From: Paramisgurnus dabryanus
Taxonomy: Eukaryota > Chordata > Actinopteri > Cypriniformes > Cobitidae
Assembly: GCF_030506205.2 (NCBI RefSeq)
Contig: NC_133340.1
Location: forward strand, 23,465,293-23,529,292
Reading direction: 5' to 3'
DNA: 64,000 nucleotides
Below are positions 12,307 to 24,169 of this stretch, piece by piece; positions within the stretch are counted from its first letter, which is position 1; the number at the start of each line of letters is the position of its first letter. The translations under genes were made by a program, and so were the position numbers. The notes beneath the pieces were generated by a model. It had not been told where the DNA came from and ran no database searches. It saw only the letters and a list, made by a program, of their open reading frames with translations.

Positions 12307-13207
12307 TCTATAATTTGCATTGATATAATCTGAATATTGTACTTTACTCATCTCTCTAGTCACTCTCAATGCTCTTAAGGCAAATTCTCTCCCCAACGTG
12401 ACGTCATGCAGTGCGTTGAGGGGGAAAGGAGAATCCTTGCAAACCGCTTTACTTTTTCGTTTTGTATTCCGTTTTGTGATAACCAACAACATAAAATACA
12501 ATGGATAACAATTTAAATGTTTATTATCAGCAAGCAAATTGCCCAAATTCGTGGAAAAATTTTACCTGCAAAACGCCCTTTAATCTATATTTATTGAGTT
12601 GAATCAAGAATCGAGTATAAAAACTGCCCAGAGAACCGGAATCGAAAATTGAAGCGAGAATCGAAATCGAATCGATTTGACAGCTTGTGAATCGAAATTG
12701 AATTGATCTGGAAAATCTGAATCGATACCCAGCCCTAAATATGATATACATAACTATATTATTAGTGGTGTATAAAGACCTTACATAATGAACTGTATTG
12801 TTTGTATTACATTAGAATCAGCCGTTTATATCTACATAGGCCTACAATCTGCGTCATGTTTCTACAATAATCTCTATAGAGCGCGTTTTGTTACTACATT
12901 CTCAGACGATAACGTGTTTGTTGTGTGGAGGCTACTGTAGCTTTTCTATGCATTTCGAAAAGGAGGGGTGAGCTGTAGACCTCAGTCTCACCGGTAGATG
13001 GCGCTTAAAATATAACCACCGGTCCTTTAACTCTTTCCCACCATTATCTTGTCAATTAAGAGAAAACATTTGCATAAATAAACTTGTTCCTTATTAATTG
13101 TTATGTTATTCTGCAATACCGTGATTATCCACTAGATTACCCAATTTATTAAAAAACTGAAACCAAAACATTTTTTACAAATGTTAAAGGCACACTGTGG
13201 AATGTTT

Positions 13208-13260
13208 GGCCACTAGGGGTGCTAGACATGTATTTTTCACGTCTAGCACCCCTAGAGGCC
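13208..13260. repeat. 20-bp inverted repeat with a 13-nt loop
   Basis: Arm ggccactaggggtgctagac at 13208-13227 and its reverse complement at 13241-13260, with one mismatch, separated by atgtatttttcac. It begins 20 bp inside a TTAAAGG string (13184), so it may be the end of another TTAA element whose right end I cannot place. Confidence 0.85.
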
Positions 13261-14640
13261 AAAAGCGCCGCAGCACGTCGCAAAGGAAAAGACGACAACT
13301 CTTTTTTCACTTTTTTAGGTCATAAAGTGTGCCTTCCAGCACGTCATGTGTCATATAATATAATTTCATGTTTTTTTGTCATCAAACGGCAAAAAAATCG
13401 TGCAGCTCGCGTTTATAAGCCAGTTGTAATGGTGGTCGCTTGGTTAAAGTTTATATTTTAAAAAAATTTGCCCTAAAGGGGAATCGAACCAGGAGAAAGT
13501 GACGTATGCCGTAAAGCAGATTTTTGTAGTTTTTTGTTTTGTGCTCGGGTTACTACTCGAAACCCCAAGTTTAAAAGTACGAGTAAAAGCGATACAGAAC
13601 CCGTCAGGCTATGATGGACATGTAATTCAACCTATTTTAAGTCGATGTACCATCACAAGGGTCTTGAAAATATATTTCCTGAATGTGATCTCTAATAAAA
13701 TTCTTTCATAAAAATGCAATTATTTTAACTTTTTGCTATTTTTTTCAAGAAAATACCCATATTTAAGAATTTCTAAGCAGAGAAAAATAGATAGGTAGGA
13801 TGAAACTTTTTTCCCCATTTTGTTTGTTTATTGTTTGTTTGAAAGCAGAGGGTCTGTTCTTTCATTTTATATATTTGTATGTTTATATATTTTGAGAAGA
13901 AAATTGATTGGAAGGCATTTGTGAAACTTTGTGAAAATGACAAAAAAAAGGCTAGTGGGGAAAGAGTTGAATTGTGGAAATGAAGAGACAAACTTTCTGT
14001 ATTTCACAAAGAAATAATAAAAGATACCATACAGTTCTGTGCCCGTTCCTTTAAAAATGCAAGGGTATTTTTAAGGGAATGTTTACGCAGCAACAATTTA
14101 CAAAAAAAAAAAAAAAGTTTGCGTTTTATGCGTACAGATGCCAACATTGTTAAAACAATCCCGTTACACAGATCCACAAAAACTACCTCAACCCTGTATT
14201 ATGCATGCCAGGCTAGTAGTTGGCGATGTCACACAATTTATAAAAACGTAATACGCACACGCATGATGCCACCGTTGTAGTTTCATTCTCAGAAACTTGC
14301 ACTTTAAAACCAGGTCAAGTTTGGCTCTTCAGGCCAAAAAGTTTTACGTTTTAGTTGAAAACAGTGTTGTGTAAGCAATCCCTAAGAAAGTGCTTACAGA
14401 TAAGCCAAGTGTACTTCTATTTTGCTCTCAGACAGACACCCTAAGGGAGCTTTAAGTCTTTTACAAGTATGCATCGTTTATCAGTTTAACAGAGCTAGAT
14501 TGATTTTATAAGCTACTTCATTAAAAGAGCCAGCAGGAACTGTAGGCCCTACAGCAGACCCCCGGTCATCGTATTACAGAGGGTCCTGAGAATCTTGCCA
14601 ATGTTACACGCTAGAAATCCTTACAGTGCTACTGTGCAAC
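13261..14640. other. Non-coding sequence with a dispersed repeat fragment
   Basis: Contains the 13688-13765 match to the window's left edge. No frame resembles a known protein. A (GT) run is at 14862-14877 just beyond. Confidence 0.5.
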
Positions 14641-14651
14641 AGCACACTTAC

Positions 14652-14742
14652 CTTATCTTCCATCCCTGGAAGTTGTCGTAGATCTGGTTGAAACAAGTGA
14701 CCAGCACAAATCAAAAGGTGCACGAGCGCAGGGTCAATACCA
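14652..14742 (-). other. Candidate upstream or alternative first exon of the inpp4b-like gene
   Basis: On the minus strand a near-consensus donor, AAG followed by gtaagtgtg, closes a reading frame open for more than 30 codons. The frame leaves in phase 0, matching the phase-0 entry of the C2 exon 6 kb downstream. Four codons before the donor is an ATG with G at -3 and G at +4 (cagggATGG). Splicing there would give a protein starting MEDK and running into GTRELLFL, lacking the first half of the C2 domain. An acceptor at 14743 (ctgccag) would give a 91-bp exon, but its pyrimidine tract is weak. The peptide (it includes LICAGHLF) matches nothing I recognise. Exon status is inference. Confidence 0.25.
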
Positions 14743-15445
14743 CTGGCAGTGATAAATCAGTGTGGCGACGCAGGGAAATGCTGAAATTTTTTCTGTGGTG
14801 TGGGTAATGGTCAGTCCTCGGGGCTAATGGCCCAATTTCAAAAAGCTTGGTTTATTTAGTGTGTGTGTGTGTGTGTGGTGTATGAAGGGGGGCGGGGGTA
14901 ATTTAGTCGTGTCCCAAAGTGGCCAATTTGTTCTGTAATGTGCTGCCATGCTGGGCAGAGTCGGGCATGCACATATTTTAAATCTAACTGGACATTTAAT
15001 AAGAGCGCCATATTAAATGCACAGAATAAATAGGTAATTTTGGCCAAAACTCGGCATGCACACAGAACACAGAAGATGCCAGCATGTGGTGTTCACAACA
15101 GCCTTTTTAACTAAGCTTTTCCAGAAAAAGATATTTTAAGTGAAGCTACATTATTTGATCAGTTTAAAACCAACATTGAACGTATGCTGGGATTTTCACT
15201 TTATAAACACATCACCAATAAAGGAGTTTTATGGAGCAGCAGGGACGTGACGTCAAATCCTGCCTCTGGTCCCCCCTTCAGCACTGATAAACATTTTTAG
15301 AATGGGACTTTCCAGCAGATTAAAGGGACTGAATTCCTATTGGATGCACACATATGGACACACATACTATATCCTTCTGTTTAACGTGGGATAACCTACA
15401 CTCTCATTGCAATTCGTAACTATCTTACAAGATGACTAATTCAAC

Positions 15446-16196
15446 TCAAAGGATTACTCCACTTTCTTAAAAAAAAATCCTGTTTATTTACTCACCCCCA
15501 TGTCATCCACAATGTTGATGTTTTTCTTTGTTCAGTCGAGAAGAAATTAAGTATTTTGAGGAAAACATTGCAGGGTTTTTCTCAATTTAATAGACTTTAT
15601 TGGACCTCAACAGTTTACAGATTAAATGCAGTTTAAAATTGCAGTTTTAACGCAACTTCGAACGGCTCTGATCTAGCGAAACAATAGTCATTTTTGTCCA
15701 AAAAAAATTACTTTTAAACCACAACTTCTCGTCTTTCCCTAGCCTTGTGACGCGCTAGCGCAACCTTACGTATTACATAATCACAGCGAAAGGTCACGCG
15801 TTACACTTGTGGAAAAACACATTTTTCTGACCATATTAAACAATAAACTGACACAGACGTTATTTAGTATCATTCCACATACAACAATGTTAGAACTGTC
15901 CTCTTTCTTCACACATGTAAACACTAGGGCATTTGCGTGACTTTTCGACGTGATTACGTAATACGTCATGCTGGCCCATCACACGGCTATTGCAAGACGG
16001 TAAGTTGTAGGTTAAAAGTACATATTTTAAATTTTATTGCAAAAAATAATCGTTTTGCAAGATAAGACCCTTATGCCTTGTTTGGGATCATTTAGAGCCT
16101 GTTGAAGCTGTGTTGAAACGGCGGTTTTAAATTGCATTGAAACTGTAAACTGTTGAGGTCCAATAAAGTCTATTACATTGAGAAAAATCCTGGAAA
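15446..16196. mobile_element. Long-inverted-repeat element, right end lost
   Basis: Colinear with 58839-59740: ggattactccactttcttaa, cttactcacc-like acccccatgtcatcc, ttcagtcgagaagaaatta, then the core gtatcattccacatacaaca, then the inverted right arm (gacccttatgccttgtttggg, cctggaaaatct). It stops abruptly at a TA/CA microsatellite, losing roughly the last 115 bp. Confidence 0.8.
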
Positions 16197-16199
16197 ATC

Positions 16200-16273
16200 T
16201 TATATATATATATATATATATAAGATTACACACACACATATACATATATATATATACATACATATACATATAT

Positions 16274-16316
<43 letters not shown>
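16200..16316. repeat. Compound (TA)n/(CA)n microsatellite
   Basis: Two TA tracts joined by cacacacata and tacata units, replacing the right end of the preceding element. Confidence 0.95.
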
Positions 16317-16321
<5 letters not shown>

Positions 16322-16964
16322 ATACTTAACAATTTGGTCAGTATTTGAATATACATCAATAAGCAATTAGTTAGATTTACTGATAAAAGTTATTATAAAG
16401 TGTCACTGTTTTTTTCAAAATAACTTAAAAAATAAACTACATGACTTTCGATAAATTAAAGGTGCCAAAGAATGCACTGAAATAATCTGTTAAATTGCTC
16501 TTTCAATTCACATGGAAGGTATGTAATCTTATTAAGTGCAAAAATTATACATAAATGTTTTACATGTCCATTTACAACCCTAGGATTTTTACTTTGAATG
16601 AAATGGTCTATTTTTGCCCTATTTGGAAGAGTGATGAATAATAATATTGAGCTCTGCTCTGATTGGCTCTGCTCTGAGGCTCATGCCAGTAGCTCACATT
16701 AGTGAGACCTTATATGTTTGAGTCTGTATCAGAAGAATACACAAATTTTGAGGAAAAACTAATTGCTTGGAGAGTGATTGGATGTTTCGAGTGGTAAGTT
16801 TGGGTTTTTTCAGTATGGACCTGCAAAACGTAACTGTAAAGTCAATAGTAAAACTTCAGCCTAAACGCTAGCATAAAGCATTAACTAGCATATAGCGCCA
16901 ACTCAGTCACAACTTTATTTTTAGCATTTTAACAACTTTGTAATTAATTTAATGTGTAATTTAG

Positions 16965-17060
16965 AGGCGGGGTTCACAATTTCTGAAAAACGCTTTGGAA
17001 AAGGGAGTCGGGCCGACTACCAAAACACACTTGTAGCCAATAAGCAGTAAGGGGTGTGTC
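16965..17060. mobile_element. Partial copy of the 20395-20644 MITE (inverted)
   Basis: Shares ttctgaaaaacgctttggaa, gggagtcgggccgactacca and ttgtagccaat(a/c) with the reverse strand of 20520-20640. One half only. Confidence 0.65.
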
Positions 17061-17745
17061 TAGTATATTTCTATACTAATACTGTAGAGATCAATGATCA
17101 AAACAGCAAAGGGGGTGGCAAAGTCCCACAACAGACCCCAGCTGTTACAGAACAAGACCTCCAACGGCAATCATGGGAATTTGCCAGGACGAATGACTGC
17201 TTAACTACCACCAACATGTCCTCACACACGCACACACACACGCTACATGAGAGATTACATGTGTATTAGCTGAAGAGGCCGGGAAACAGCTGCAGTCTCA
17301 GAGTACACCACCTGTCTATATTAAACAACAAAAGTGGGCCAACTCTCTCCGCAGCACGCAGCCCACACCTGCAGCTATTTTAGACAACTGCGGTTCGCAT
17401 CCACAACAGACGTCTTCTCATGGAAATGTTGGAGAAGCATCAGGGAAATACACCCCACAGCTTTATCTATTAGAAGAACCTCAGTCGCTTTCATAATTGC
17501 TTTATCTTCGGATGTGATTTCAAAGTGCATCTCTCATCATTTATAAATGAAACAGCTGCTGGAAAATAACTAGGTTGTAAAGAAACAATGCACCCAAAAA
17601 TTAACATTCAACAACATCGAAGAAAATAACAGCCTAACACAACATGACTAATATGGGAGTCATTTGAATTGTGTTTAAAAAGTGTAAATAAAATAAAAAA
17701 TTCCTACATATACATATACACATAGTCTATATTATACATATACAC

Positions 17746-19187
17746 AAGGGCTGTCAAAATTAACGTGTTAATAACGCGTTAATGCAAATTCATTTTAACG
17801 CCACCAATTTTATTAACTGTGATTAACGTAATATTATATTAGGCCGCAGCCTTAGGTTTTCATAAAAATAAGAACATTAAGCTCTTGTCTAGCAAAACCA
17901 ATGCTCTAAATAGTCATTAAACATCTAAAATGATTTTTTGTACGTTGAGAGGCGAACCGTCATAAATGATCTAATGCAAAGATGGGTCTCCATCCACGTA
18001 TTTTGGTTTCACTTTTAAAGCATGCCGAAATGTAAAAATAAATTGCAGGACTTGCTTGATGTTAAAAGGGTTAATAAGGGAGATAAAGTTTGGGACCTGA
18101 TAAATGTTTAAAGAGTTATTAAGAGCGACAAGATTCAAAAACGATCTTCCTCGCGTGCACACAGATGCGCGAGTGCGTGACCCCCCATAGATATTTAGAT
18201 ATCTACACAAAATTACATTTAAAAATATCTATTTTGACAAGAATTCACGCAGGTAGGACCTATAATCTTTTATATCTGAAGTGAATGTTTGGTTAACTGT
18301 TGAGGAAAAGTATCTGATGTGTTAACATTAAAGATCCTTGCATTATAGTAGATCTTAAAGTTGTCTGTCTCAATGTCAATCAAACAAAAAGAAAGAAAAA
18401 AGTTTAACATATATTGATATTGTTTTTGACTTTGTGTGTGCTAAATCTATTTATTAAATCTATTATTTTAAGGTATGGATGTGGTAATTTTGTGGTAATT
18501 TGGGATTTTTCTCAAAATTACGTTTGCTGACTCTGTCAACTTCAAACAGGTTGAAGATTCAAACAAGCCATGCATTGTCTTGAAGTTTTTTAATAGAAAA
18601 TGTCAAAATACACTGACAAAAATGATGCATTCAATTTACTCAATGTTTTTAAGGTAAGTGGTTGCAATCAATGTATTTAAGCTACATTAAGCTACAAACA
18701 AACAAAAATAGAAAAGCAAAACAAAACAAAAAACTTTTGTTTAAATGTAGCTTAAATAAATTGATTGCAACCACTTACCTTAAAAAAATTGAGTAAATTG
18801 AATGAATCATTTTTTTTCAGTGTATAAAAAACGCATTTTATCAAATTTGCTCATTCCGACTTAATTTGTCAGCACAGATCACAAATGATGCAGCAGCAAA
18901 CAGAAATGAATAAAGAAAAGAGTCTTCTGAAAGCAAAATTCATAAACAAAACAATGGCTGATGGTTCTGTTGAAAATGTAAACAGGCTGGTGTAACATAA
19001 ATTTGCATAAAGCATCTATATTTGTCCACAACCATGTTGATTAGAGTATTAAAAAACTGAATATTGTTAAATTTAGGTAAATTTAGAACAGATAAAAATG
19101 TTAGATTAATTTGCGATTAATCGCGAGTTAACTCATGAAATCATGTGATTAATCTAAATTAAATATTTTCATTTATTGACAGCCCTA
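17746..19187. mobile_element. hAT element (GGGCTGTCAAAATTAA type) with a nested MITE
   Basis: Left end AAGGGCTGTCAA, reversed right end TAGGGCTGTCAA. Both subterminal regions are rich in gattaatcgcg/aacgcgttaat strings. Flanks atatacac and atatatat agree at 6 of 8 bases, a plausible eroded 8-bp duplication. No transposase frame seen. Confidence 0.75.
18611..18822. mobile_element. CACTG-ended palindromic MITE with TA duplication, nested in the hAT element
   Basis: CACTGACAAAAATGATGCAT at left is mirrored at right (atgaatcattttttttcagtg). The arms are about 90 bp and nearly perfect (ttaaggtaagtggttgcaat / attgcaaccacttacctta). TA flanks both sides, as for Tc1/mariner-type elements. Confidence 0.88.
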
Positions 19188-19204
19188 ATATATATATTAG
19201 GGCA

Positions 19205-19376
<172 letters not shown>

Positions 19377-19726
19377 AAAGTATAAACCTATAAATAAATT
19401 CGACGTACCCTCAGTCTCCAACAACATGATCTTAAGTCCATCACACCTTTAGTCCAGGGTTCAGTGTGTTTTAATACAGATACTAATGCCGAAATTTGGT
19501 CTCTTCCATCACTGAAACCATTTACTGTTTAATACAGTGAGGTTTAAGACTGGAGAGCACTGTATGATCTCAACATGTGCCGATGCTGCTGAACTTCAAA
19601 CACACGCATACAAACTGAAGTCTGTGTGAACTTAGGAAAGCAAACCTCTTTCCTACAGCAAATCTAATTTTGGAGGGAAATAGACTTCTCTTTGTGCACT
19701 CGTGTGGGACTAACACACAGTCCATG

Positions 19727-19727
<1 letters not shown>

Positions 19728-19809
<82 letters not shown>
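19728..19809. repeat. (GA)n microsatellite, about 40 units
   Basis: Pure GA run between unique sequences. Confidence 0.97.
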
Positions 19810-19811
<2 letters not shown>

Positions 19812-20132
19812 GTGTCTGGGTGTGAGATATGGGCAAAGGGTGCAGGCAGCTGTTGCCCTCAATAATGCTCTCGGGTGAATTGTCAGCAAAAATTTGCTTC
19901 CCGCTCACAATAAATAATGTGCGTGTTTGCATTTTAAAGCATGCTTTCAGTATGTTGAGTTGTGCATGACATGGGCGACACATAAAGACCTACTTTACAA
20001 ATACCAAAAATCAAAATACAAAACTAAACACTATTCTTCGGCAAGTCCGGCACAGCCATCTGCACTAACATGTACACGTCCTGTCCTTGAACTTTAGACA
20101 CTAAACAAGACCAAAAACATCAGAAAGGAGTG

Positions 20133-20225
20133 TTTCCGTGGGTTAGTTAGTAGAGCATCACGCTAGCAGTGCAAAAGGTTATGGGTTCAATCTCAGGGAA
20201 GACACATGCTGATAAAATACACTTT
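20133..20225 (+). mobile_element. tRNA-derived SINE, 5' part
   Basis: Contains an A-box-like gttagtagagca, then gcgctagcagtgcaaaaggtt-like anticodon-arm sequence (cacgctagcagtgcaaaagg), and a B box gggttcaatctcagggaa. This is the same family as 32599-32730. The 3' tail is not evident. Confidence 0.65.
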
Positions 20226-20394
20226 TAACCAAATTTTTTTAACCACAGTGACATCTCAGATGTCAATATTTGGTTCATTAAAACCCATGCGAGGTCTCTC
20301 GTCTGTTAGAGTTTATGAAACATTTTTGAAGCACAGATTTCAGAATTGCCACATCCATAACAGAAATGTCACTTACATAATGCAATTTTTCTTA

Positions 20395-20644
20395 TTAAAG
20401 GCGGGGGTGCATGATCTCTGAAAGCCAATGTTGATATTTGAAATCACCTTAATAAACACACCCCTAACCCCAATAGAATCTGGACCTTCTTTTGATAGAC
20501 CCACCCCACATATACACAACCCAGGCAACGATGTTGGTTAGTAGACACGCCCCTTACTGCTGATTGGCTACAAGTGTTTGGTAGTCGGCCCGACTCCCTT
20601 TTTTTCCCAAAGCGATTTTCAGATATCGTGCACTTCACCTTTAA
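20395..20644. mobile_element. TTAA-flanked MITE
   Basis: Left end TTAAAGGCGGGGGTGCATGA, reversed right end TTAAAGGTGAAGTGCACGAT, both followed by atctctgaaa/atatctgaaa. It carries the gtagtcggcccgactccc palindrome shared with 16965-17060. Confidence 0.8.
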
Positions 20645-20883
20645 TGTGCGAAAGAAAATGTAAAACAATATTTGCAGAGGTGTCACTTTTCTATTTATTG
20701 AGTATATTGCTAATGCTTTGTCCATTTTTATTTACAGATTTTTTCATGTTAATTGAACTTATAAAATCAAGTTATAATTATTAAACTTAAATTGTTAAGT
20801 TATGTCAACTTATAACAAGCCAAAACTGATAATAGTAGGTCTAACTGAGTTGCAAAACCAAGTTGTTTTAACTTCATGCTACA

Positions 20884-21346
20884 GTGCACTGTAAAAGGGG
20901 GCGTGCACACCCAAGCTTTTACGCCCGCGGCCGGTGTAGGTTTTCAATTGCTTCCAGTGGAAGCTCAGCTTTTTTTAAAAAAGCCAGCAGCTAGCGTTTT
21001 TTTTCCGCACTCAGTGCCGAGAGTTGAAAAATATTAAACTTTGGGTGAAAAGCTCAATGTCAGTTCCCACACGGCCATCCAATCATAGTGGAGGAAAGGC
21101 GGGACAAATATCACAACAACCAACCGGTGCATCATACAACGACTGATAAACAAAGCAGAAGTATCACAGCATCCAAAGCGTTCAGCTGAAAAACAGCTGG
21201 CATTCAGCATTTTCAGCCGTGTTTAAAAGCTTTGCTGTGCAAAACCTCTCATCTGTTGGTTTAAAATTTAGATATAATTCAACTTAAAAAAAAAAAAGAT
21301 TGTGTCAACTAATACTTTTAAGGCAACCAGGGAACTTTTTACAGTG
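20884..21346. mobile_element. Dispersed repeat related to 48026-48353
   Basis: Shares ggcgggacaaatatcacaac, acgactgataaaca, acggccatccaatca and the left end gggggcgtgcacacc with 48026-48353. It is bounded by cactgtaaaa at left and tttttacagtg at right, so it may be nested in a CACTG-type MITE. Confidence 0.6.
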
Positions 21347-21349
21347 TAC

Positions 21350-22670
21350 AAACTATGTTGTCTCCCCAAACCTTATCCCTTTTTGTCTCATGCATAATAC
21401 ATGTATATTTCCCTCATCTAAAACAGAGGACACATGCATAGACTAATATTTTTCTGATCTGTCTGGGCTTTATCATTAGAGGTTTATGAAAACATAAACA
21501 AATGGTTCAATATAAAATCATTGTCTGATAAATTATTTACTTTTTGACTGAAAATGTCAGATCCATAACACTGGAATTGCTCTTTGGATAGAAGTATTTG
21601 CCAAATGTATAAATGTATTGTAAAACACAGCCAGCTAAACTATGAAAAAGAGCAAGAAAAAGAACAACTGAGACATAATTCACTTTTTCTCCGTTCCCTT
21701 TAAACCCGGCAAGGGGTTTGTTAATATCCACAGGAAGTGTATCGGGGGAAACAGGAACACTGACTACAGGCATGGATCTCAGTGTCTAGGGCTGATGCTG
21801 TGAAAAGTCTCCTATTTTTCAGTTTCTGTCAGCACGCAGTTTAATGAGGCTTTCACCCTTTCCTCCAGGTTTCCTCCAGCAGGAAAAGCGAGAGAGCTCT
21901 GGTGTTGGTGTAGAAACCAAAGCGTGATTTCTCTTTCGCTTCCTTCCTGCTTTTCTTATCTTCCTGTATACCTGCACCTCAACTGCATTATGTTTGTATC
22001 TGAGACCTTTTTCTTCACACCATTCCAGCATCTGTGGCTATATTCACTGGTTAATCCCTACACAAGTTGACCCAGTTTGGCATCTCCAACTCACCTAACT
22101 TGCATGTTTTTGACATAATTTATAAAAATAAGTTGAAATTGTCGAAACTTAATTTGTTAAGTACCATAAAAATGTATGTTGATTTGACAGTGTAGGCATG
22201 ATTCAAGTTGCACACAACATTATTAAAAGGTATCTGGCTGTTTTCTCCAAACCAGAAATATATTATAGCAGAGCACCTGCCGTGCGGTCTTATTGTCTGA
22301 AAATAGTTACATACAGAAACCACAGTAAACTCTCACCAGGTAGCGTGGTTGACATTTCACAAAAATTAGAAGTGGACGGCAAATCTAGCAAATGAGATGT
22401 TACACTTCTGCTAATCTAAAGAAAAGATCTGCGAGTATCACAACAACAGCCTGTTCCTTTCAACTCAAAGTGTATACCACAAAAACTACAATCTCACAAT
22501 AAACGACTCTGTCCTGCTGGACAAAACAACTCATTTATTTAACAGCGCTTTTACATTGTGTTTCATCAGCATCCAGTGCAAGACCACATCCCCAAACCCA
22601 ACCCATAAATCCAAACCTCACCTTAACTTCAGAAGGACTGAAAGTCTAAGCCAAAGTGTGCATTACTGGT
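21350..22670. other. Non-coding sequence
   Basis: No repeat structure or coding similarity noticed. Several 60-78 codon frames on both strands lack any recognisable motif. Confidence 0.5.
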
Positions 22671-22679
22671 ATGACGATA

Positions 22680-23330
22680 ATGGTACGTATTTTGAGTCGC
22701 GTACGATAACATGTAAAACGTTTTACACTCTGTTAGCATGCATTTAAAATCAATTCCCCTTGGTTCGAGCGAGTGACTTTATTCACACAATGACTCTCCA
22801 TTCATCAAACACATCGCTCAACTTATTCGAAATCAACTAGACTCCGTGTTTCAATTTAAAACGCCACTTCATCAGTATACGATCGCACCTGCGAGACTGC
22901 TGCGCCATTAAAACCATACAAAATGCGATCTTCAATTAGCATAATAATCTAGCACTCTGAATAATATTAATCACGTCTGCCAATCCTCGGTACGGCAATT
23001 ACGCCACGCTGTTTATTTAATGTGACTGCAATATACCGACCCATTAGCATAGAAGACGAGTTTGCTCTGTAATTAGTTTACAACCGCGAGACTCCGCAAC
23101 CTCCAAATTCATCAATTTGAGCAATGCTTAACGTTGTTCGGGAGCAAACCGGGGTTTTTATGGGAAACCAATACCATAGGATTATTAATCATAGCAATTG
23201 TAGCATTGCTGCCATTAAGGTGACCGTATTTGCATCCTCATTATTCAGCACCTGTGTGCCCGCTGTTATGCTTATACACTTAACAAAAGAGCGTTGATTT
23301 GATTAGTAACCCAGGCCTCAATGTTTAACA
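22680..23330. promoter_or_regulatory. Possible conserved non-coding element
   Basis: A repeat-free stretch of more balanced composition than its surroundings, with many homeodomain-type cores (cttcaattagcataataat, ctgtaattagttta, ggattattaatcata) and a ttatgggaaa/cctcattattcag tail. The wording resembles intronic enhancers of developmental genes, but conservation cannot be tested here. Confidence 0.25.
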
Positions 23331-24169
23331 TCAATCCAGCCTCATGGTCCAGACTGACGCAACTGACACATCCTCTTGCATTCAGATAATTTTTATGACT
23401 GGTCATCTTGTTAAATCTTGGTGGTGAGTGAAAGGCCCCCCAAATACAACGTCGTCTTTAAAAGAGACTTGGAGCCAGTAATGAATACAAATTTGGGGGA
23501 AATGTTAAAAAGACCTGAACAAGGCCTTGTGGAGTTAAATTTTTTGATTTTAATGTGCAAAGCTGCATATAATACATTTATTCACAGATCTTTAAAAGCT
23601 TTGAATACATTCGAGTGGTGCTAAATGACATGGCACACGGAGGTCTTGACCTTACTAGAATGGTAATTATGAGAAAATGAATATGTGGAAACCATTTATT
23701 TCATATTTCTGAACTCAGACTTCTGTCAGCTCTCCTGCTCAAACCAAATGAGGAACAATGGCGGATAAAAGCCCAGTCTGGGAATTTCAGTTGAAGAGCG
23801 TTTCGAAAACCAACTGGTTATTACAACGATTTTGATTGTGATTTTTTATTTGAACCCATTGTTGGGCGTCTGGCCCAAAGTTAGCATTTGTTCTGTATTT
23901 GTTCATCGGTCTGGCTAGTGGCTAAACTGACCTGGAACAAATACGTTAATAAATGTTTCGGAGATGAGGGGAGATGGCGAGCATGTATCACCGCTGTGCG
24001 AAAAGATGTTTGGCAGCCAGGCAAGAATTTAAAGATACGTAGTTAACATTGTATAAGTAATTTTACACAGTAACGTTAGCTCAGTAGTTGATGCGTTTAA
24101 GCAATAATTTAAACTAAGGTTTTTTTTTTATTTCACTTCAGAGGGTCTACCAGACATCAAGTTTGGGCC

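Larger units (their letters stand above)
10798..12583. mobile_element. TTAA-flanked element with AGGGCGTNTTGCAGG ends
   Basis: Left end TTAAAGGGCGTGTTGCAGG, reversed right end TTAAAGGGCGTTTTGCAGG. A further inverted match lies deeper: tgacgtcacgttggg at about 11234 and its reverse at about 12395. No transposase frame is recognisable. It contains the nested 10817-11100 element and a TATC microsatellite. Confidence 0.65.
10487..12737. mobile_element. hAT element remnant, interrupted by nested insertions
   Basis: The right end reads gaatcgatacccagcccta, a typical fish hAT terminus (reverse TAGGGCTGGGTATCGATTC). The left part is full of gattcagaatcgatt motifs, but the true left terminus is missing, perhaps lost at the junction with the 9759-10432 element. 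The interior is occupied by the 10798-12583 element. Confidence 0.55.
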
